From assembly GCA_964412455.1 (NCBI GenBank), contig CAYPOT010000006.1, positions 1 through 64,000 on the forward strand: 64,000 nt of DNA, given 5' to 3'. The first letter of the stretch is position 1, and the number at the start of each line of letters is the position of its first letter. The position numbers and the translations under genes were made by a program. The stretch comes from JAAXXJ01 sp964412455 (GTDB lineage: Bacteria > Nitrospirota > UBA9217). A model generated the notes under the pieces. That model saw nothing but the letters and a program-made list of their open reading frames with translations. It made no database searches and had not been told where the DNA came from. This document shows positions 1 through 8,873 of this stretch, piece by piece.

Positions 1-12
1 TGTCCTTTTCAT

Positions 13-33
13 CCCAGCAGCATAGCTGCTGGG
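13..33 (-). terminator. Perfect hairpin after the decayed gene
   Basis: A perfect 9-bp inverted repeat (CCCAGCAGC / GCTGCTGGG) with a 3-nt loop sits 5 nt beyond the restored stop of the frameshifted gene on the minus strand. The minus-strand downstream tract is A-rich rather than T-rich, so this is a weak candidate terminator or simply a stable hairpin. Confidence 0.3.
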
Positions 34-37
34 TATT

Positions 38-480
38 TCAGGACGCTTTTATAAATATATTAGCTGCTTTACCGGCCAGAACCCAATCCCGGAGTCGATC
101 TAAATGTAACGGCTTTAAATCATCGGGTTTCAGGTTGCTCCGTCCGGAAGTGGGAACATCGATCAGCTCAACAAAGGAAACGCGCTCCGCTTGATCCGGT
201 GTAAATCCAATCTCAGAGGGAAACGCTTATGGTAAAGTGCACCGTCTCTCCGGTAGTCCGGATTCCGGAAGGGATGATGATACCCTTTTTGCTTCCAGTA
301 CCCTACCCCATCCGCAAGATAAGAAACGATTTCCGAGAAGCAGCTCATTTCTCCGATATTCGGATCATAGTTCGCATCAAGACCGAAAAATAAGAACTGA
401 GCTGTAGCAGGGTCAGCGCCCTGATAGGGCTTGAATGAAAAAAGTTCATGGAGCCTGTTATTCTTATGAGGGATGTACAC
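38..480 (-). pseudogene. Frameshifted conserved hypothetical protein
   Basis: The first part reads from MYIPHKNNRL through motifs FFGLDANYDPNI, DGVGYWKQKGYHHPF and GALYHKRF, then runs into a premature end at 163. In another frame the sequence resumes at once with EIGFTPDQAERVSFVELID and continues to a stop at 38-40. A single 1-nt loss (or 2-nt gain) near 222-230 would account for this. The two halves together resemble a conserved hypothetical family I recall as uracil-DNA-glycosylase-like, but no catalytic motif is clear enough to name an activity. The restored protein would be about 147 residues, so even the repaired form may be short. The decay fits the debris-rich surroundings. Confidence 0.55.
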
Positions 481-514
481 TAGAGTTTTCTTAATAAGCT
501 AATGTCAAATGTAA

Positions 515-566
515 AGACCTGACCCTAAGATGTCGATGTCCGACCCTAAGATGTCCTAAGATGTCG
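515..566. repeat. GACCTGACCCT end with tandem microduplication
   Basis: The motif AGACCTGACCCT at 515-526 is followed by three near-tandem copies of CCTAAGATGTC (about 524-534, 545-555 and 555-565). The same architecture, a GACCCT terminus followed by short tandem words, recurs near 12.2, 26.9 and 28.1 kb. It abuts the inner end of the probable intron fragment. Confidence 0.55.
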
Positions 567-873
567 TTTCCGTGTCGTCGCTGATACCCCGCCACTGTCC
601 TCTTACGATACAGCCAGGGTCAGTAAGAGAATGCTGCCTTCGCCTAATCTTGAAAGGCTCGGCCAATGGAGCTAACTTTTACGAGGCTACGTATACGTAT
701 ACGTTCACTTTCGTTGCGACCCGGAAACTTGCTCACCCTGCTATACAGGGCTTTGTCGATGGGCTTCAAAAGGCAACGTTTCCCTCACCTCCTGCCATCC
801 AAGCTACATGGCTTTGGCTTTCTGCCATGGCGGGACTTGCACCCGCAAGTGTGTGCGACCCTTCGCTGGGCAC
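567..873 (-). ncRNA. Probable group II intron 5' fragment, ORF-less
   Basis: On the minus strand the sequence begins GTGCCCAGCG and contains the arm GCGGGTGCAAGTCCCGC (831-847 in reverse), the stem-loop that typically follows the 5' GUGYG-type end of bacterial group II introns, then further paired segments of domain-I character. No reverse transcriptase ORF and no recognisable domain V/VI follow before the sequence ends in GACCCT repeats. I therefore read it as a 5' remnant of a retrotransposing intron. The T-arm-like look of the stem is coincidental, because no acceptor or anticodon arm accompanies it. This is recognition from memory of intron 5' ends. A covariance-model search would decide it. 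Confidence 0.45.
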
Positions 874-881
874 GCCAATAT

Positions 882-1100
882 TTAAGTCTGACCCCAATAG
901 TCCCCAAGGTGCTTTACCTTGCTTCTGATAAAGCTCAGATCGATGTGCTTGTCCACCAGTCTCAGGAGATGGCTTTCAGGGATCAGTTCGTCCATCCTGA
1001 CGTAGTAGAACATGGGCTCGCTTCTGCTGTGTTCTCCTAACAAGTGTGCCTCCTTCGCGCGAAGTGGCTGTACTTTATCAGGCGTGCATGATAATATCAA
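882..1100 (-). pseudogene. Truncated IS1182-type transposase N-terminus
   Basis: The 72-residue frame contains MFYYVRMDELIPESHLLRL and DKHIDLSFIR, which match the extreme N-terminus of IS1182-like (DUF772) transposases of roughly 450 residues. Homology stops at KHL, where the family normally continues YSETGRPS. Instead the frame runs through GGGGTCAGACTT and ends. The DDE catalytic core is absent, so this is a dead fragment. The break coincides with the GGGTCAG-type motif that also marks the break in the helicase gene at 28.2 kb. Confidence 0.65.
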
Positions 1101-1276
1101 AACAATTCGTCAGGAGTTTTTCAACAGCCTGTAAAGACCCTATAGATTTCCTATTTAGCTAGGGGAGGTGTCTCACTTATATTGACACAGAGGGACTGGA
1201 GAAATAGCCGTTAGTCAGGATATCATGTCTGACCCCAGACGGTCCTTTTGAATATGAAAACCATTAAGGAGGCACG

Positions 1277-2098
1277 ATGAAAACGAGCGTTATTGAAGTG
1301 CACGACATGCTGTCGGTATTGACCGTGGACGAAGTGGAAAAGCGGATTGGCAAGGTGCCGGGTGTCGAAAGCGTTACAGTGAATTACGCTGCGGGAAACG
1401 CCACAGTGCGCTACGACGAAACCCGACTTGAAGTCGCCGATATCAAGGTGATCGTGCACCAACGCGTGCATCAGTCCGCAGACGAACCCCTACCCAAGAA
1501 TGAGAGCGGAAACAAGCCCGACCATAAGCCTGCTGTAGCACCAACGCCGGAAGCTGCGCCGGCCTCTACTTCACCGCCTGAACCCGCTGTGCCGAAAACT
1601 GCCCCGGCCGCGCCCGCCGCCATGCCCGCGTCGACCGCTCCCGCCGCCGAAGGCCAAGCTGGCAAACCGGCGCCGAGCGCGCCGCCATCAGCAACGGTAG
1701 CTGTTCCGCCGAAACCATCTCCAGTTGCGGCGGACGCGAAGCCCTCAACGCCCGAAACCGTTGTGCCAAAAGCTGCCCCCGTCGCACCCGCCGCCGTACC
1801 CGCACCGGCCGCGAAATCTTCAACGCCCACAGCCGCTGAGCCAAAAGCTGACTCCTGGAAAGTACATGCGCTTTCGCTGACGGTGACTCTGAGTGTGGCA
1901 TATATCTTATGCGCCATTTTCGACGTTCTGTTTCCGCCCTTCGGGCTGCTTGCTGCACTTGCGCCGGCCAGTCCGTTGCCAATCTCCGGTAGTCCCCTCG
2001 CTTACCTGACGGGATTCGCGCTGTTCACCGTCGCTGGTTTTGTGTTTGGCGCACTCCATGGAATTGCATGGGCATTCTGGAGTAAAAGACTGCAGTGA
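1277..2098 (+). CDS. HMA-like domain linked to DUF5676-like membrane anchor
   Basis: The first 70 or so residues have the fold signature of a heavy-metal-associated domain (VEKRIGKVPGVESVTVNYA, ATVRYDE), but the metal-binding CxxC is missing: the two cysteine positions align with Ser and Thr in MLSVLTV. A Pro/Ala-rich linker of about 125 residues follows. The C-terminus has two hydrophobic segments (around 205-235 and 245-270) resembling DUF5676 membrane proteins found beside cation ATPases. The start is ATG 1277, with GGAGG seven bases upstream. The gene is followed by a P-type ATPase that begins with nearly the same domain, so a shared role in sensing or docking at the pump is a reasonable inference. 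Lacking cysteines, it is unlikely to bind soft metals. Confidence 0.75.
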   Translation: MKTSVIEVHDMLSVLTVDEVEKRIGKVPGVESVTVNYAAGNATVRYDETRLEVADIKVIVHQRVHQSADEPLPKNESGNKPDHKPAVAPTPEAAPASTSPPEPAVPKTAPAAPAAMPASTAPAAEGQAGKPAPSAPPSATVAVPPKPSPVAADAKPSTPETVVPKAAPVAPAAVPAPAAKSSTPTAAEPKADSWKVHALSLTVTLSVAYILCAIFDVLFPPFGLLAALAPASPLPISGSPLAYLTGFALFTVAGFVFGALHGIAWAFWSKRLQ

Positions 2099-2161
2099 GA
2101 TGACGTCATGGATACGTATCCGATTACCCTGAATGAAGATGACGGCCATTAAGGAAGTGTG

Positions 2162-5100
2162 ATGAAAACGAGCGTTATTGAAGTGCACGACATGCTGTCG
2201 GTATTGAGCGTGGACGAAGTGGAAAAGCGGATAGTCAAGGTTCCGGGTGTAGAAAGCGCTACAGTGAATTTCGCTGCGGGAAACGCCACGGTGCGCTACG
2301 ACGAGACCCTGCTCGAAGTGGCCGATATCAAGGTACTCATACACCAACGCGCACATGAATCCGCAGGAAAATCCCGACCCAAGCATGTGAGCGCAGATAA
2401 GTCCGCAGATAAGCCCGCACATCAGCATACTAAAATTCCAACACCAGAAACTGCGGCAGTTTCCGCCCCAACGCCCGCAGTCGCTGCACCGAAAACTTCC
2501 ACAGCCGCACCGGCCACTCCCGCAATCGAAACGGCGCCGGGTGCGCCGCCTCCATCCCCCGCACCCGCTATGACTCCCGCATCCACCATGGAGAAGGCAG
2601 GCAGTCTCGATGATCCTTCCGTCAAAAATGCTGACGAAGTAGCGAGAGCTTTTGGCGCAGACCTCGAAAACGGACTCACTTCACAGGAGGCGTCGCGCCG
2701 TCTTTCGGAAAACGGCCGCAACGAACTCCGCTCTGCTCCGCGGCGGCCCGCGTGGCGTCGCTTCCTGTCGCACTTCCATGATCCCCTGGTCTACCTGTTG
2801 CTCGCCGCAGTTGCCATCGCGCTGGTGGCCTGGGTGATCGAGGGCTTGGTTGGCTGGCCTGTGGATGCACTCGTCATCGCGACGATCGTCTTGCTCAACG
2901 GGGTTCTGGGTTATGTGCAGGAAGCCAAGGCGGAGGACGCCGTGGCCGCACTGGCCCGAATGACTGCGGCGACTTCCGCGGTCCTGCGTGACGGTCAGGT
3001 GCTGCGGTTGCCCAGCGCCGAACTGGTGCGTGGGGACCTGCTCGTGCTCGGCGAGGGTGACGCCGTCGGGGCGGATGCGCGTCTGGTTCAGGCCACATCA
3101 CTGCGCGTGCAGGAGGCCTCCCTGACGGGCGAGAGCGAAGCGGTGCTCAAGGATGCCACCACGTTGCCTGAACTGGCGCCGCTCGGCGATCGGCTCGACA
3201 TGGTCTTCAAGGGAACCGCCGTCGCGCAGGGCACCGGTCGCGCCGTGGTGACGGCGACCGGGATGGACTCCGAGATGGGCTCGATTGCAGAAATGCTCGA
3301 GGCCACCGCGGAGGAGCCAACACCACTGGAAAAAGAAATTGGACGCATCGGACGCATGCTCGGTATCGCGGTCGTCATCATTGCTGCCGTCGTGGTGGGG
3401 ACCATCCTGCTGATGTCCGATATCCGCAGCGCCGCCGACGTGATTCACGTCTTGCTGCTCGGCGTGTCCCTGGCGGTGGCGGCCGTGCCCGAAGGGTTGC
3501 CGGCAATTCTGTCGGTGGTGCTCGCCCTGGGGGTGCAGCGGATGGCGAAGCACAACGCGATCGTCAAGAAGCTTTCATCTGCGGAGACGCTGGGCTCCGC
3601 CTCGGTCATCGCCTCGGACAAGACCGGCACCCTGACCCGCGCGGAAATGACCATCGTGCAGGTGATGACTGCCTCGGGCAACACCCACGTGACCGGGGTG
3701 GGGTATGCGCCTCTGGGAAGGGTGGAGCAGGAAGGCACCGAACTGGCAGCCGGACCGTTGCGTGATGAAAACATCGTGGTACTCAGCGGCGGCAGCCTGG
3801 CCGGCGACGCCGACCTGCGCCAGGGGGCGGGCGGCGAGTGGGAGATTCATGGCGACCCCACCGATGCGGCTTTCCTGGTGGCCGAACGCAAGCTGGGCGT
3901 CAGCGAGCGGCGCGAACAGCGTTTCGAGCGCATCGGCGAAATCCCGTTTACGTCTGATCGCAAGATGATGTCGACGATAGAGCTCGACCACGAGCACGAC
4001 GACGAAGTCGTGGTAATCACCAAGGGTGCCCCGGACGTCTTGCTCGAGCGATGCACCCGGGTAAGGGTGGGGATGGAGATCGTTGAACTCGATGACGCGC
4101 TGCGGGCGCGGCTGCTGGCAGATGTCGACACCCTTACCGAGGCGGCGCTGCGCACGCTGGCCGTGGCCTACCGCCCCCTCGCGCCGAGCGAGGATCCACA
4201 AGTCACGGAATCGCTGGAGCGCGACCTCGTGTTCGTGGGCACCGTGGGCATCATCGACCCGCCGCGCGAGGAAGCGGTGGTTGCCATTCGCGAGGCTCAT
4301 CGGGCTGGCATCCGGGCGATCATGATTACCGGCGATCACCCGCGCACCGCCGCCCGCATCGCTGCGGATCTAGGCATCGTGGAGGCAGGCGCAACCGCAC
4401 TGACGGGGCTAGAGCTTGATGGGCTGGACGATGCGGCCTTTGCCGACGCAGTGCGCAAGACGTCCGTCTACGCGCGTGTATCGCCGGCGCACAAGTTGCG
4501 CATCGTCGACGCACTGCAAGCCGATGGGAACGTCGTCGCGATGACCGGCGATGGCGTCAACGACGCACCCGCGCTGAAAGCGGCCGACATCGGCATCGCG
4601 ATGGGGGTGACCGGGACCGAGGTGACGAAGGAAGCGGCCAAGATGATCCTCGTCGATGACAACTTCGCTACGATCGTCGAGGCTGTGCGCGAGGGTCGCG
4701 GAATCTTCGACAACATCCGCAAGTTCCTGCGTTACCTGCTGTCCGGGAACATGGGCGAGGTGCTGACCGTCTTCCTGGGTGTCGTGGGGGCGGGAGTGAT
4801 CGGGTTGACAGGCACAACAGAGGGCGGCGGCAGGGCAGTGGTGCTGCCCCTGCTCGCCACGCAGATCCTGTGGATCAACCTCGTCACCGACTCCTGGCCG
4901 GCCCTGGCAATGGGCGTCGACCCGGCATCCGACGACGTGATGGCCCGCAAGCCGCGGCAGCTGAGTGAGCGCGTGATCGACGCCCGCATATGGGCGGGGG
5001 TGATCCAGATTGGCCTGGTGGTGGCAGTCGTGACGCTGCTGACGATCGACATCTACCTGCCGGGCGGACTGATTGAGGGCACACACGACCTCGCCACGGC

Positions 5101-5449
5101 GCGCACTGCGGGTTTCACGGTGCTTGTCCTCGCCCACTTGTTTAACGCCTTCAACGCGCGCTCGGACACCACGAGTGCGTTCACGCACCTGTTTGTCAAC
5201 CCGTGGCTTTGGGGCGCTGTCGCACTGTCTCTGCTGTTGCAGGTGGCGGTCGTCAACATCGACTTCCTCAACCTTGCTTTCGGCACGGTGCCGCTGGCGT
5301 TTGATCAGTGGCTGGTGTGCATTGCGATGGCCAGCGTGGTGCTGTGGTTCAGCGAATTGCGCAAGCTGGCGAGTCGCGCATGGGGTCGGCGAGATGACGC
5401 CCCGGGCGCTCCTGAATTGACGCAGGTCATACACGCCGCGGACACATAA
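2162..5449 (+). CDS. P-type cation ATPase with N-terminal HMA-like domain
   Basis: This is a cation-pumping P-type ATPase of 1095 residues. Its order is a cysteine-less HMA-like domain (1-70), a Pro/Ala linker (to about 145), a cation-ATPase N domain (DEVARAFGADLENGLTSQEA), then transmembrane and cytoplasmic domains. Visible motifs are TGES (residues 322-325), PEGLPA in membrane segment 4, the phosphorylated D486 in DKTGTLT, TGDGVNDAPA, and a C-terminal six-helix bundle with NLVTDSWPALAMG. PEGLPA together with the N and C domains points to the P2 (Ca2+/Mn2+ or Na+) class and not to heavy-metal P1B pumps, which makes an HMA-type N-terminus odd. ATG 2162 is preferred over the in-frame GTG at 2159 because AAGGAAG lies five bases before it. 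The substrate cannot be fixed from sequence. Confidence 0.9.
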   Translation: MKTSVIEVHDMLSVLSVDEVEKRIVKVPGVESATVNFAAGNATVRYDETLLEVADIKVLIHQRAHESAGKSRPKHVSADKSADKPAHQHTKIPTPETAAVSAPTPAVAAPKTSTAAPATPAIETAPGAPPPSPAPAMTPASTMEKAGSLDDPSVKNADEVARAFGADLENGLTSQEASRRLSENGRNELRSAPRRPAWRRFLSHFHDPLVYLLLAAVAIALVAWVIEGLVGWPVDALVIATIVLLNGVLGYVQEAKAEDAVAALARMTAATSAVLRDGQVLRLPSAELVRGDLLVLGEGDAVGADARLVQATSLRVQEASLTGESEAVLKDATTLPELAPLGDRLDMVFKGTAVAQGTGRAVVTATGMDSEMGSIAEMLEATAEEPTPLEKEIGRIGRMLGIAVVIIAAVVVGTILLMSDIRSAADVIHVLLLGVSLAVAAVPEGLPAILSVVLALGVQRMAKHNAIVKKLSSAETLGSASVIASDKTGTLTRAEMTIVQVMTASGNTHVTGVGYAPLGRVEQEGTELAAGPLRDENIVVLSGGSLAGDADLRQGAGGEWEIHGDPTDAAFLVAERKLGVSERREQRFERIGEIPFTSDRKMMSTIELDHEHDDEVVVITKGAPDVLLERCTRVRVGMEIVELDDALRARLLADVDTLTEAALRTLAVAYRPLAPSEDPQVTESLERDLVFVGTVGIIDPPREEAVVAIREAHRAGIRAIMITGDHPRTAARIAADLGIVEAGATALTGLELDGLDDAAFADAVRKTSVYARVSPAHKLRIVDALQADGNVVAMTGDGVNDAPALKAADIGIAMGVTGTEVTKEAAKMILVDDNFATIVEAVREGRGIFDNIRKFLRYLLSGNMGEVLTVFLGVVGAGVIGLTGTTEGGGRAVVLPLLATQILWINLVTDSWPALAMGVDPASDDVMARKPRQLSERVIDARIWAGVIQIGLVVAVVTLLTIDIYLPGGLIEGTHDLATARTAGFTVLVLAHLFNAFNARSDTTSAFTHLFVNPWLWGAVALSLLLQVAVVNIDFLNLAFGTVPLAFDQWLVCIAMASVVLWFSELRKLASRAWGRRDDAPGAPELTQVIHAADT

Positions 5450-5528
5450 ACGGTCAGCTCGCGAAGTGATCGAAGTGATCTGAGTTGTAACAAGCCATTT
5501 TGAGTATGAAGATCGTTAAGGAGGCACG

Positions 5529-5878
5529 ATGAAAACGAGCGTTATTGAAGGGCGCGACATGCTGTCGGTATTGACCGTGCTCGAAGTGGAAAAGCGGATT
5601 GGCAAGGTGCCGGGTGTCGAAAGCGTTACAGTGAATTACGCTACGGGAAGCGCCACAGCACAGTGCGCTACGACGAAATCCGACTCGAAGTCGCCAATAT
5701 CAAAGCGATCGTGCACCAACGCGGGCATCAGTCTGCAGGCGAAAAAAATAATCCCGAGGAAATCGCGTATTGTGCGGTTGTTATGTGTGCTCCCGCACAG
5801 TGTGCGCGCGATTTTTCGCCTAATGTGTTTGCTGGAATTCGCTATATTGGCTTTATTCGACCTTGCATTCCGGGATAG
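5529..5878 (+). pseudogene. Third HMA-like domain copy, frameshifted
   Basis: Starting at ATG 5529 behind GGAGGCACG, the frame repeats the HMA-like domain of the two preceding genes (MKTSVIEGRDMLSVLTVLEV, GKVPGVESVTVNYA). At about 5655-5662 the sequence reads CACAGCACAG where the first copy has one CACAG. This 5-bp duplication shifts the frame. The restored frame continues MRYDEIRLEVANIKAIVHQR and then loses similarity. The original frame runs on to 5894 as non-homologous residues. The leader upstream is also nearly identical to that of the first copy, so the unit was duplicated with its ribosome binding site. Confidence 0.75.
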
Positions 5879-5928
5879 AACAGCGGGTCGCTGAGTTCCA
5901 CTTTCTATCGTTTAACAGGAGAATTACG

Positions 5929-6198
5929 ATGAGTCAACTGCATAGTTTTTCAAGCTTGCCTGTAAAAGCATCGAGCAAATACGGCAAGAAGGCGTCGGAG
6001 AAAGTTGAGAAGGTAATGAAGGAGCTCAAGGCGGGCACGTTGAAGAGCGGCAGTTCCGGCAAGAAGGTTACCAGCCGCAAACAGGCGATCGCGATCGGAC
6101 TGTCCGAAGCGCGACGCGCGGGCGGCAAGGTGCCGCCGCCGAAAGAAGCCTCTTCGAAGAAATCGGCCACCGGCAGGAAGACCGCGACGAAAAAATAG
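5929..6198 (+). CDS. DUF6496 Lys-rich small protein
   Basis: This 89-residue basic protein matches the DUF6496 pattern: KYGKKASEKVEKVMKELKAG, then a Gly/Ser/Lys stretch, then SRKQAIAIGLSEARRAG and a Lys/Ala tail (SATGRKTATKK). Members are common in stress or plasmid contexts. Their role is unknown, and the charge suggests nucleic-acid binding (inference). The start at ATG 5929 is supported by AGGAG ten bases upstream; a longer in-frame start at 5863 would overlap the broken HMA copy and is rejected. It stands alone, with about 165 bp of AT-richer DNA before the next promoter. Confidence 0.75.
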   Translation: MSQLHSFSSLPVKASSKYGKKASEKVEKVMKELKAGTLKSGSSGKKVTSRKQAIAIGLSEARRAGGKVPPPKEASSKKSATGRKTATKK

Positions 6199-6321
6199 CG
6201 CGCCAGGCGATTCACCGCGCGAAGTACCCCGTAGGTTCTCCAGCAAGAAATAGCTTTCCGCAGGCCATGTTATTGCGTAGAACGTCCACGTCATACCGGC
6301 AGCGGACACGCGCGTTTCCAT

Positions 6322-6350
6322 TTGACCTGATTATTGATATAGTATATATA
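6322..6350 (+). promoter_or_regulatory. Sigma70-like promoter before FMN reductase remnant
   Basis: TTGACC (6322-6327) and TATATA (6345-6350) are spaced 17 bp and lie just ahead of AGGAGATATCC and ATG 6366. It may now serve the downstream Aas-like gene through the chimeric frame. Confidence 0.5.
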
Positions 6351-6365
6351 GTATAGGAGATATCC

Positions 6366-6728
6366 ATGGCTGACAACGTCAAGATTCTCGGCACCGCGGG
6401 CAGTATCCGCAAAGCGTCCTTCAACAGATCCGCCTTGCGCGCGGCGCAGAAGCTCGCGCCCGAAGGTGCATCGATCGAGATTTTCGAAATCGACGGCCTG
6501 CCTGGCTTTAATCAGGACGATGAGAAGAATCCATCCGCGAAAGTGACGGAACTGAAAGCGAAGATCCTTGGCGTTCGGTTCGGCGCGGTTTTATCGAAAC
6601 GAGCGATGAATTGCACGCCAAAGTTCCGCCAGGGTCATCGTTTCTTTCAATCACGGGTCAAGACTTCTCAATATCGCCTCGCAGGTGCGTCCGTGTTAAT
6701 CCCTGTTCATCCCTTGGTTGAAAAATGA
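6366..6728 (+). pseudogene. Truncated NADPH-dependent FMN reductase N-terminus
   Basis: Residues 1-65 (VKILGTAGSIRKASFNRSAL, ALRAAQKLAPEGASIEIFEI, LPGFNQDDE, KVTELKAKI) are the N-terminal flavodoxin-like part of an NADPH-dependent FMN/quinone reductase, including the phosphate-binding GSIRKASFN loop. The family then continues with an ATPEYN motif, but here the homology stops at about 6560 and an unrelated tail runs to the stop at 6726-6728. The stop overlaps the next gene's start as ATGA. The missing C-terminal end appears on the opposite strand at 9081-9233. The chimeric frame may still be translated ahead of the Aas-like gene. Confidence 0.7.
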
Positions 6729-8845
6729 AAACACTGCTGCGCTTTTTGCTTCGGCTGCTGTTCGGCTTCCGCGCCTACAACGAGGAAGTGTTGAAGACGC
6801 CAGGACCGGTGCTGTTGCTCCCCAATCACGTGTCGTGGCTCGATTGGTTGTTTCTGCTCGTCTGCACAGATAAGGATTGGAAGGGCGTCGTCTCCGAGCG
6901 TACGGCGCACATGTCGTGGCTGCACCGCAAGATCATGATCAACCGCCGCACGCTCCCGATCGACACCGATTCGCCTTACGCAGTGAAATACATGGCGGAA
7001 TTTTTGACGAAAGGCGGCCGACTCGCGCTCTTCCCTGAAGGACGGCTTTCCCGCACCGGCACGCTGATGAAACTGTTCGACGGCACCGGGTTTCTCCTGC
7101 ACAAGACGGGCGCGAAGGTCATCACATGCTACTTGCGCGGCGCGCACCGTCTGCCCATGTCGCCGAATCCCAATCGGACGAAATGGTTCCCGCGCATCAC
7201 CGCGCACTTCAGCGATGTGCTTATCGCGCCGCATGTCGAGCACCTCAGCACTTCGCAAACGCGCGCGCTGTTCACAAACTGGCTGCGCGATCAGATGGTG
7301 CGGCAGCAGTTCGAAGTTGAGATGCAGTTCGGCCCGCAAACACTGGCCGAAGCTGTGGTCGAGGCCGCCGCGCGTTTTCCGGGACACGTCGTGTTACAGG
7401 ACGTGAATGCGGCGCTCACTTACAAGAAACTGCTCGTGAGCGCGGACTTGATGGCCCGACAACTCGACAAGGCGTTGTCGAGAGACGTGAAGAGGGTGGG
7501 CGTTTTGCTGCCGAACGAGAACGCCACGCCGGTCGTGTTGCTGAGTCTGTGGACGCTCGGCAAGGAGGCGGCGATTTTTAACTACTCCACAGGGCCGACG
7601 ATCCTGCTTTCGTGCGCGCAACTCGCAACTGTGAAGCAAATCATCACGTCACGCGCATTTCTCGAGCGCGCGAAGCTCGATGTGAGCGCTTTAAGCGAAG
7701 CAGGCATTGACTTCGTTTATCTCGAAGACATTCGCGCGCGAATCTCCGGCAGCGCAAAACTGCGCGCGTTATTAAAGCAAAATTTTTCGGCCGGACTGCC
7801 ATGCGCGCGGGTGGACACAAATTCAGCCGCAGTCGTTTTGTTCACGAGCGGTTCCGAAGGCGTGCCGAAAGGCGTTGAGCTGACGCACCGCAACATTCTC
7901 GCGAACGTACGACAGATGCTCGCCGTGACCGACCTCGCGGACAACGACCGGATCTTCAATGCCATGCCACTCTTCCACAGCTTCGCGCTAACGGTCGGAA
8001 CGTTGCTGCCGCTCGTGCGCGGGTTGTTCGTGTTCATTTATCCATCGCCGTTGCACTACCGCATGGTGCCAACGATGTTTTACGACGCCGATTGCACCAT
8101 TATGCTTGGCACCAACACATCCCTGAACGGTTACGCGCGCAAGGCCAACCCTTATGACTTCCGCAGCCTGCGCTACATGTTCTCTGCGGCGGAGAAGTTG
8201 CAGGAAACGACCGCAACGACGTGGGTACACCGTTTCGGTATACGCGTCCTCGAAGGCTACGGCACGACCGAGTGCGCTGCGTGCGTGAGCGGGAACACGC
8301 CGCTGCAAGCAAAGTATGGCTCGGCGGGGCGGCTCATGCCGGGCATGGAATATAAACTCGAAGGCGTCGAAGGCGTCGCGGAAGGCGGGCGCTTGTTCGT
8401 GCGCGGTCCCAACGTGATGAAGGGCTATCTCAACGCGGAGGCGAACGCGAAGTTCCAATCGCTCGGCGGCTGGTACGACACTGGCGATATCGTACGCGTG
8501 GATCAAGAAGGCTACTTGTTCATTCTAGGCCGACTGAAGCGCTTCGCCAAAATCAGCGGTGAAATGGTGAGCCTCACTGCGGTCGAAGACGCGCTGGACG
8601 GGGCATTTCCGCATTACGGATTGCGTTGCCAGACAGCGGTGGTTTCTCGCCCTGACGAAGATAAAGGCGAGAAACTCATCGCGATTTCCAATGAAGCGAA
8701 GCTGACGCTCGATGAGATACGCGCCGCGATCAAAGCGAAAGGTTTGCCTAACATCGCCGTCCCGCGCGAAGTGAAGTTCATCCACGAGATTCCCAGGCTC
8801 GGCACCGGCAAGGTGAACTATCGCGAACTGGATAAGATGATTTGA
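6725..8845 (+). CDS. aas: Aas-like acyltransferase / acyl-ACP synthetase
   Basis: This is a two-domain lipid enzyme of 706 residues. The N-terminal third is a PlsC-type lysophospholipid acyltransferase with the catalytic HxxxxD (H35, D40 in NHVSWLDWL) and a FPEGRLSRTG block. The rest is an AMP-forming acyl-activating enzyme: FTSGSEGVPKGVELTH (P-loop-like A3), EGYGTTE (A5), YDTGDIVR (A7), GRLKRFAKISGE (A8) and the catalytic lysine region GTGKVNYREL near the C-terminus. E. coli Aas, of similar length and order, reacylates lysophosphatidylethanolamine at the inner membrane. No ribosome binding site stands before ATG 6725, which overlaps the stop of the truncated reductase frame by ATGA, so translational coupling is likely. 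The host of this fusion is probably a donor lineage (inference from the debris around it). Confidence 0.85.
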   Translation: MKTLLRFLLRLLFGFRAYNEEVLKTPGPVLLLPNHVSWLDWLFLLVCTDKDWKGVVSERTAHMSWLHRKIMINRRTLPIDTDSPYAVKYMAEFLTKGGRLALFPEGRLSRTGTLMKLFDGTGFLLHKTGAKVITCYLRGAHRLPMSPNPNRTKWFPRITAHFSDVLIAPHVEHLSTSQTRALFTNWLRDQMVRQQFEVEMQFGPQTLAEAVVEAAARFPGHVVLQDVNAALTYKKLLVSADLMARQLDKALSRDVKRVGVLLPNENATPVVLLSLWTLGKEAAIFNYSTGPTILLSCAQLATVKQIITSRAFLERAKLDVSALSEAGIDFVYLEDIRARISGSAKLRALLKQNFSAGLPCARVDTNSAAVVLFTSGSEGVPKGVELTHRNILANVRQMLAVTDLADNDRIFNAMPLFHSFALTVGTLLPLVRGLFVFIYPSPLHYRMVPTMFYDADCTIMLGTNTSLNGYARKANPYDFRSLRYMFSAAEKLQETTATTWVHRFGIRVLEGYGTTECAACVSGNTPLQAKYGSAGRLMPGMEYKLEGVEGVAEGGRLFVRGPNVMKGYLNAEANAKFQSLGGWYDTGDIVRVDQEGYLFILGRLKRFAKISGEMVSLTAVEDALDGAFPHYGLRCQTAVVSRPDEDKGEKLIAISNEAKLTLDEIRAAIKAKGLPNIAVPREVKFIHEIPRLGTGKVNYRELDKMI

Positions 8846-8873
8846 CCGTAGCGCGGATCGCCGAGTCCACGAG

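Noticed and set aside
826..850. tRNA-like T-arm on the minus strand
   Set aside because: No acceptor, D or anticodon arm; better explained as part of a group II intron 5' region.
1168..1188. GTGTC...GACAC short inverted repeat before the first HMA gene, possible insertion-sequence end
   Set aside because: Too short and without a partner end; cannot be tied to a specific element.
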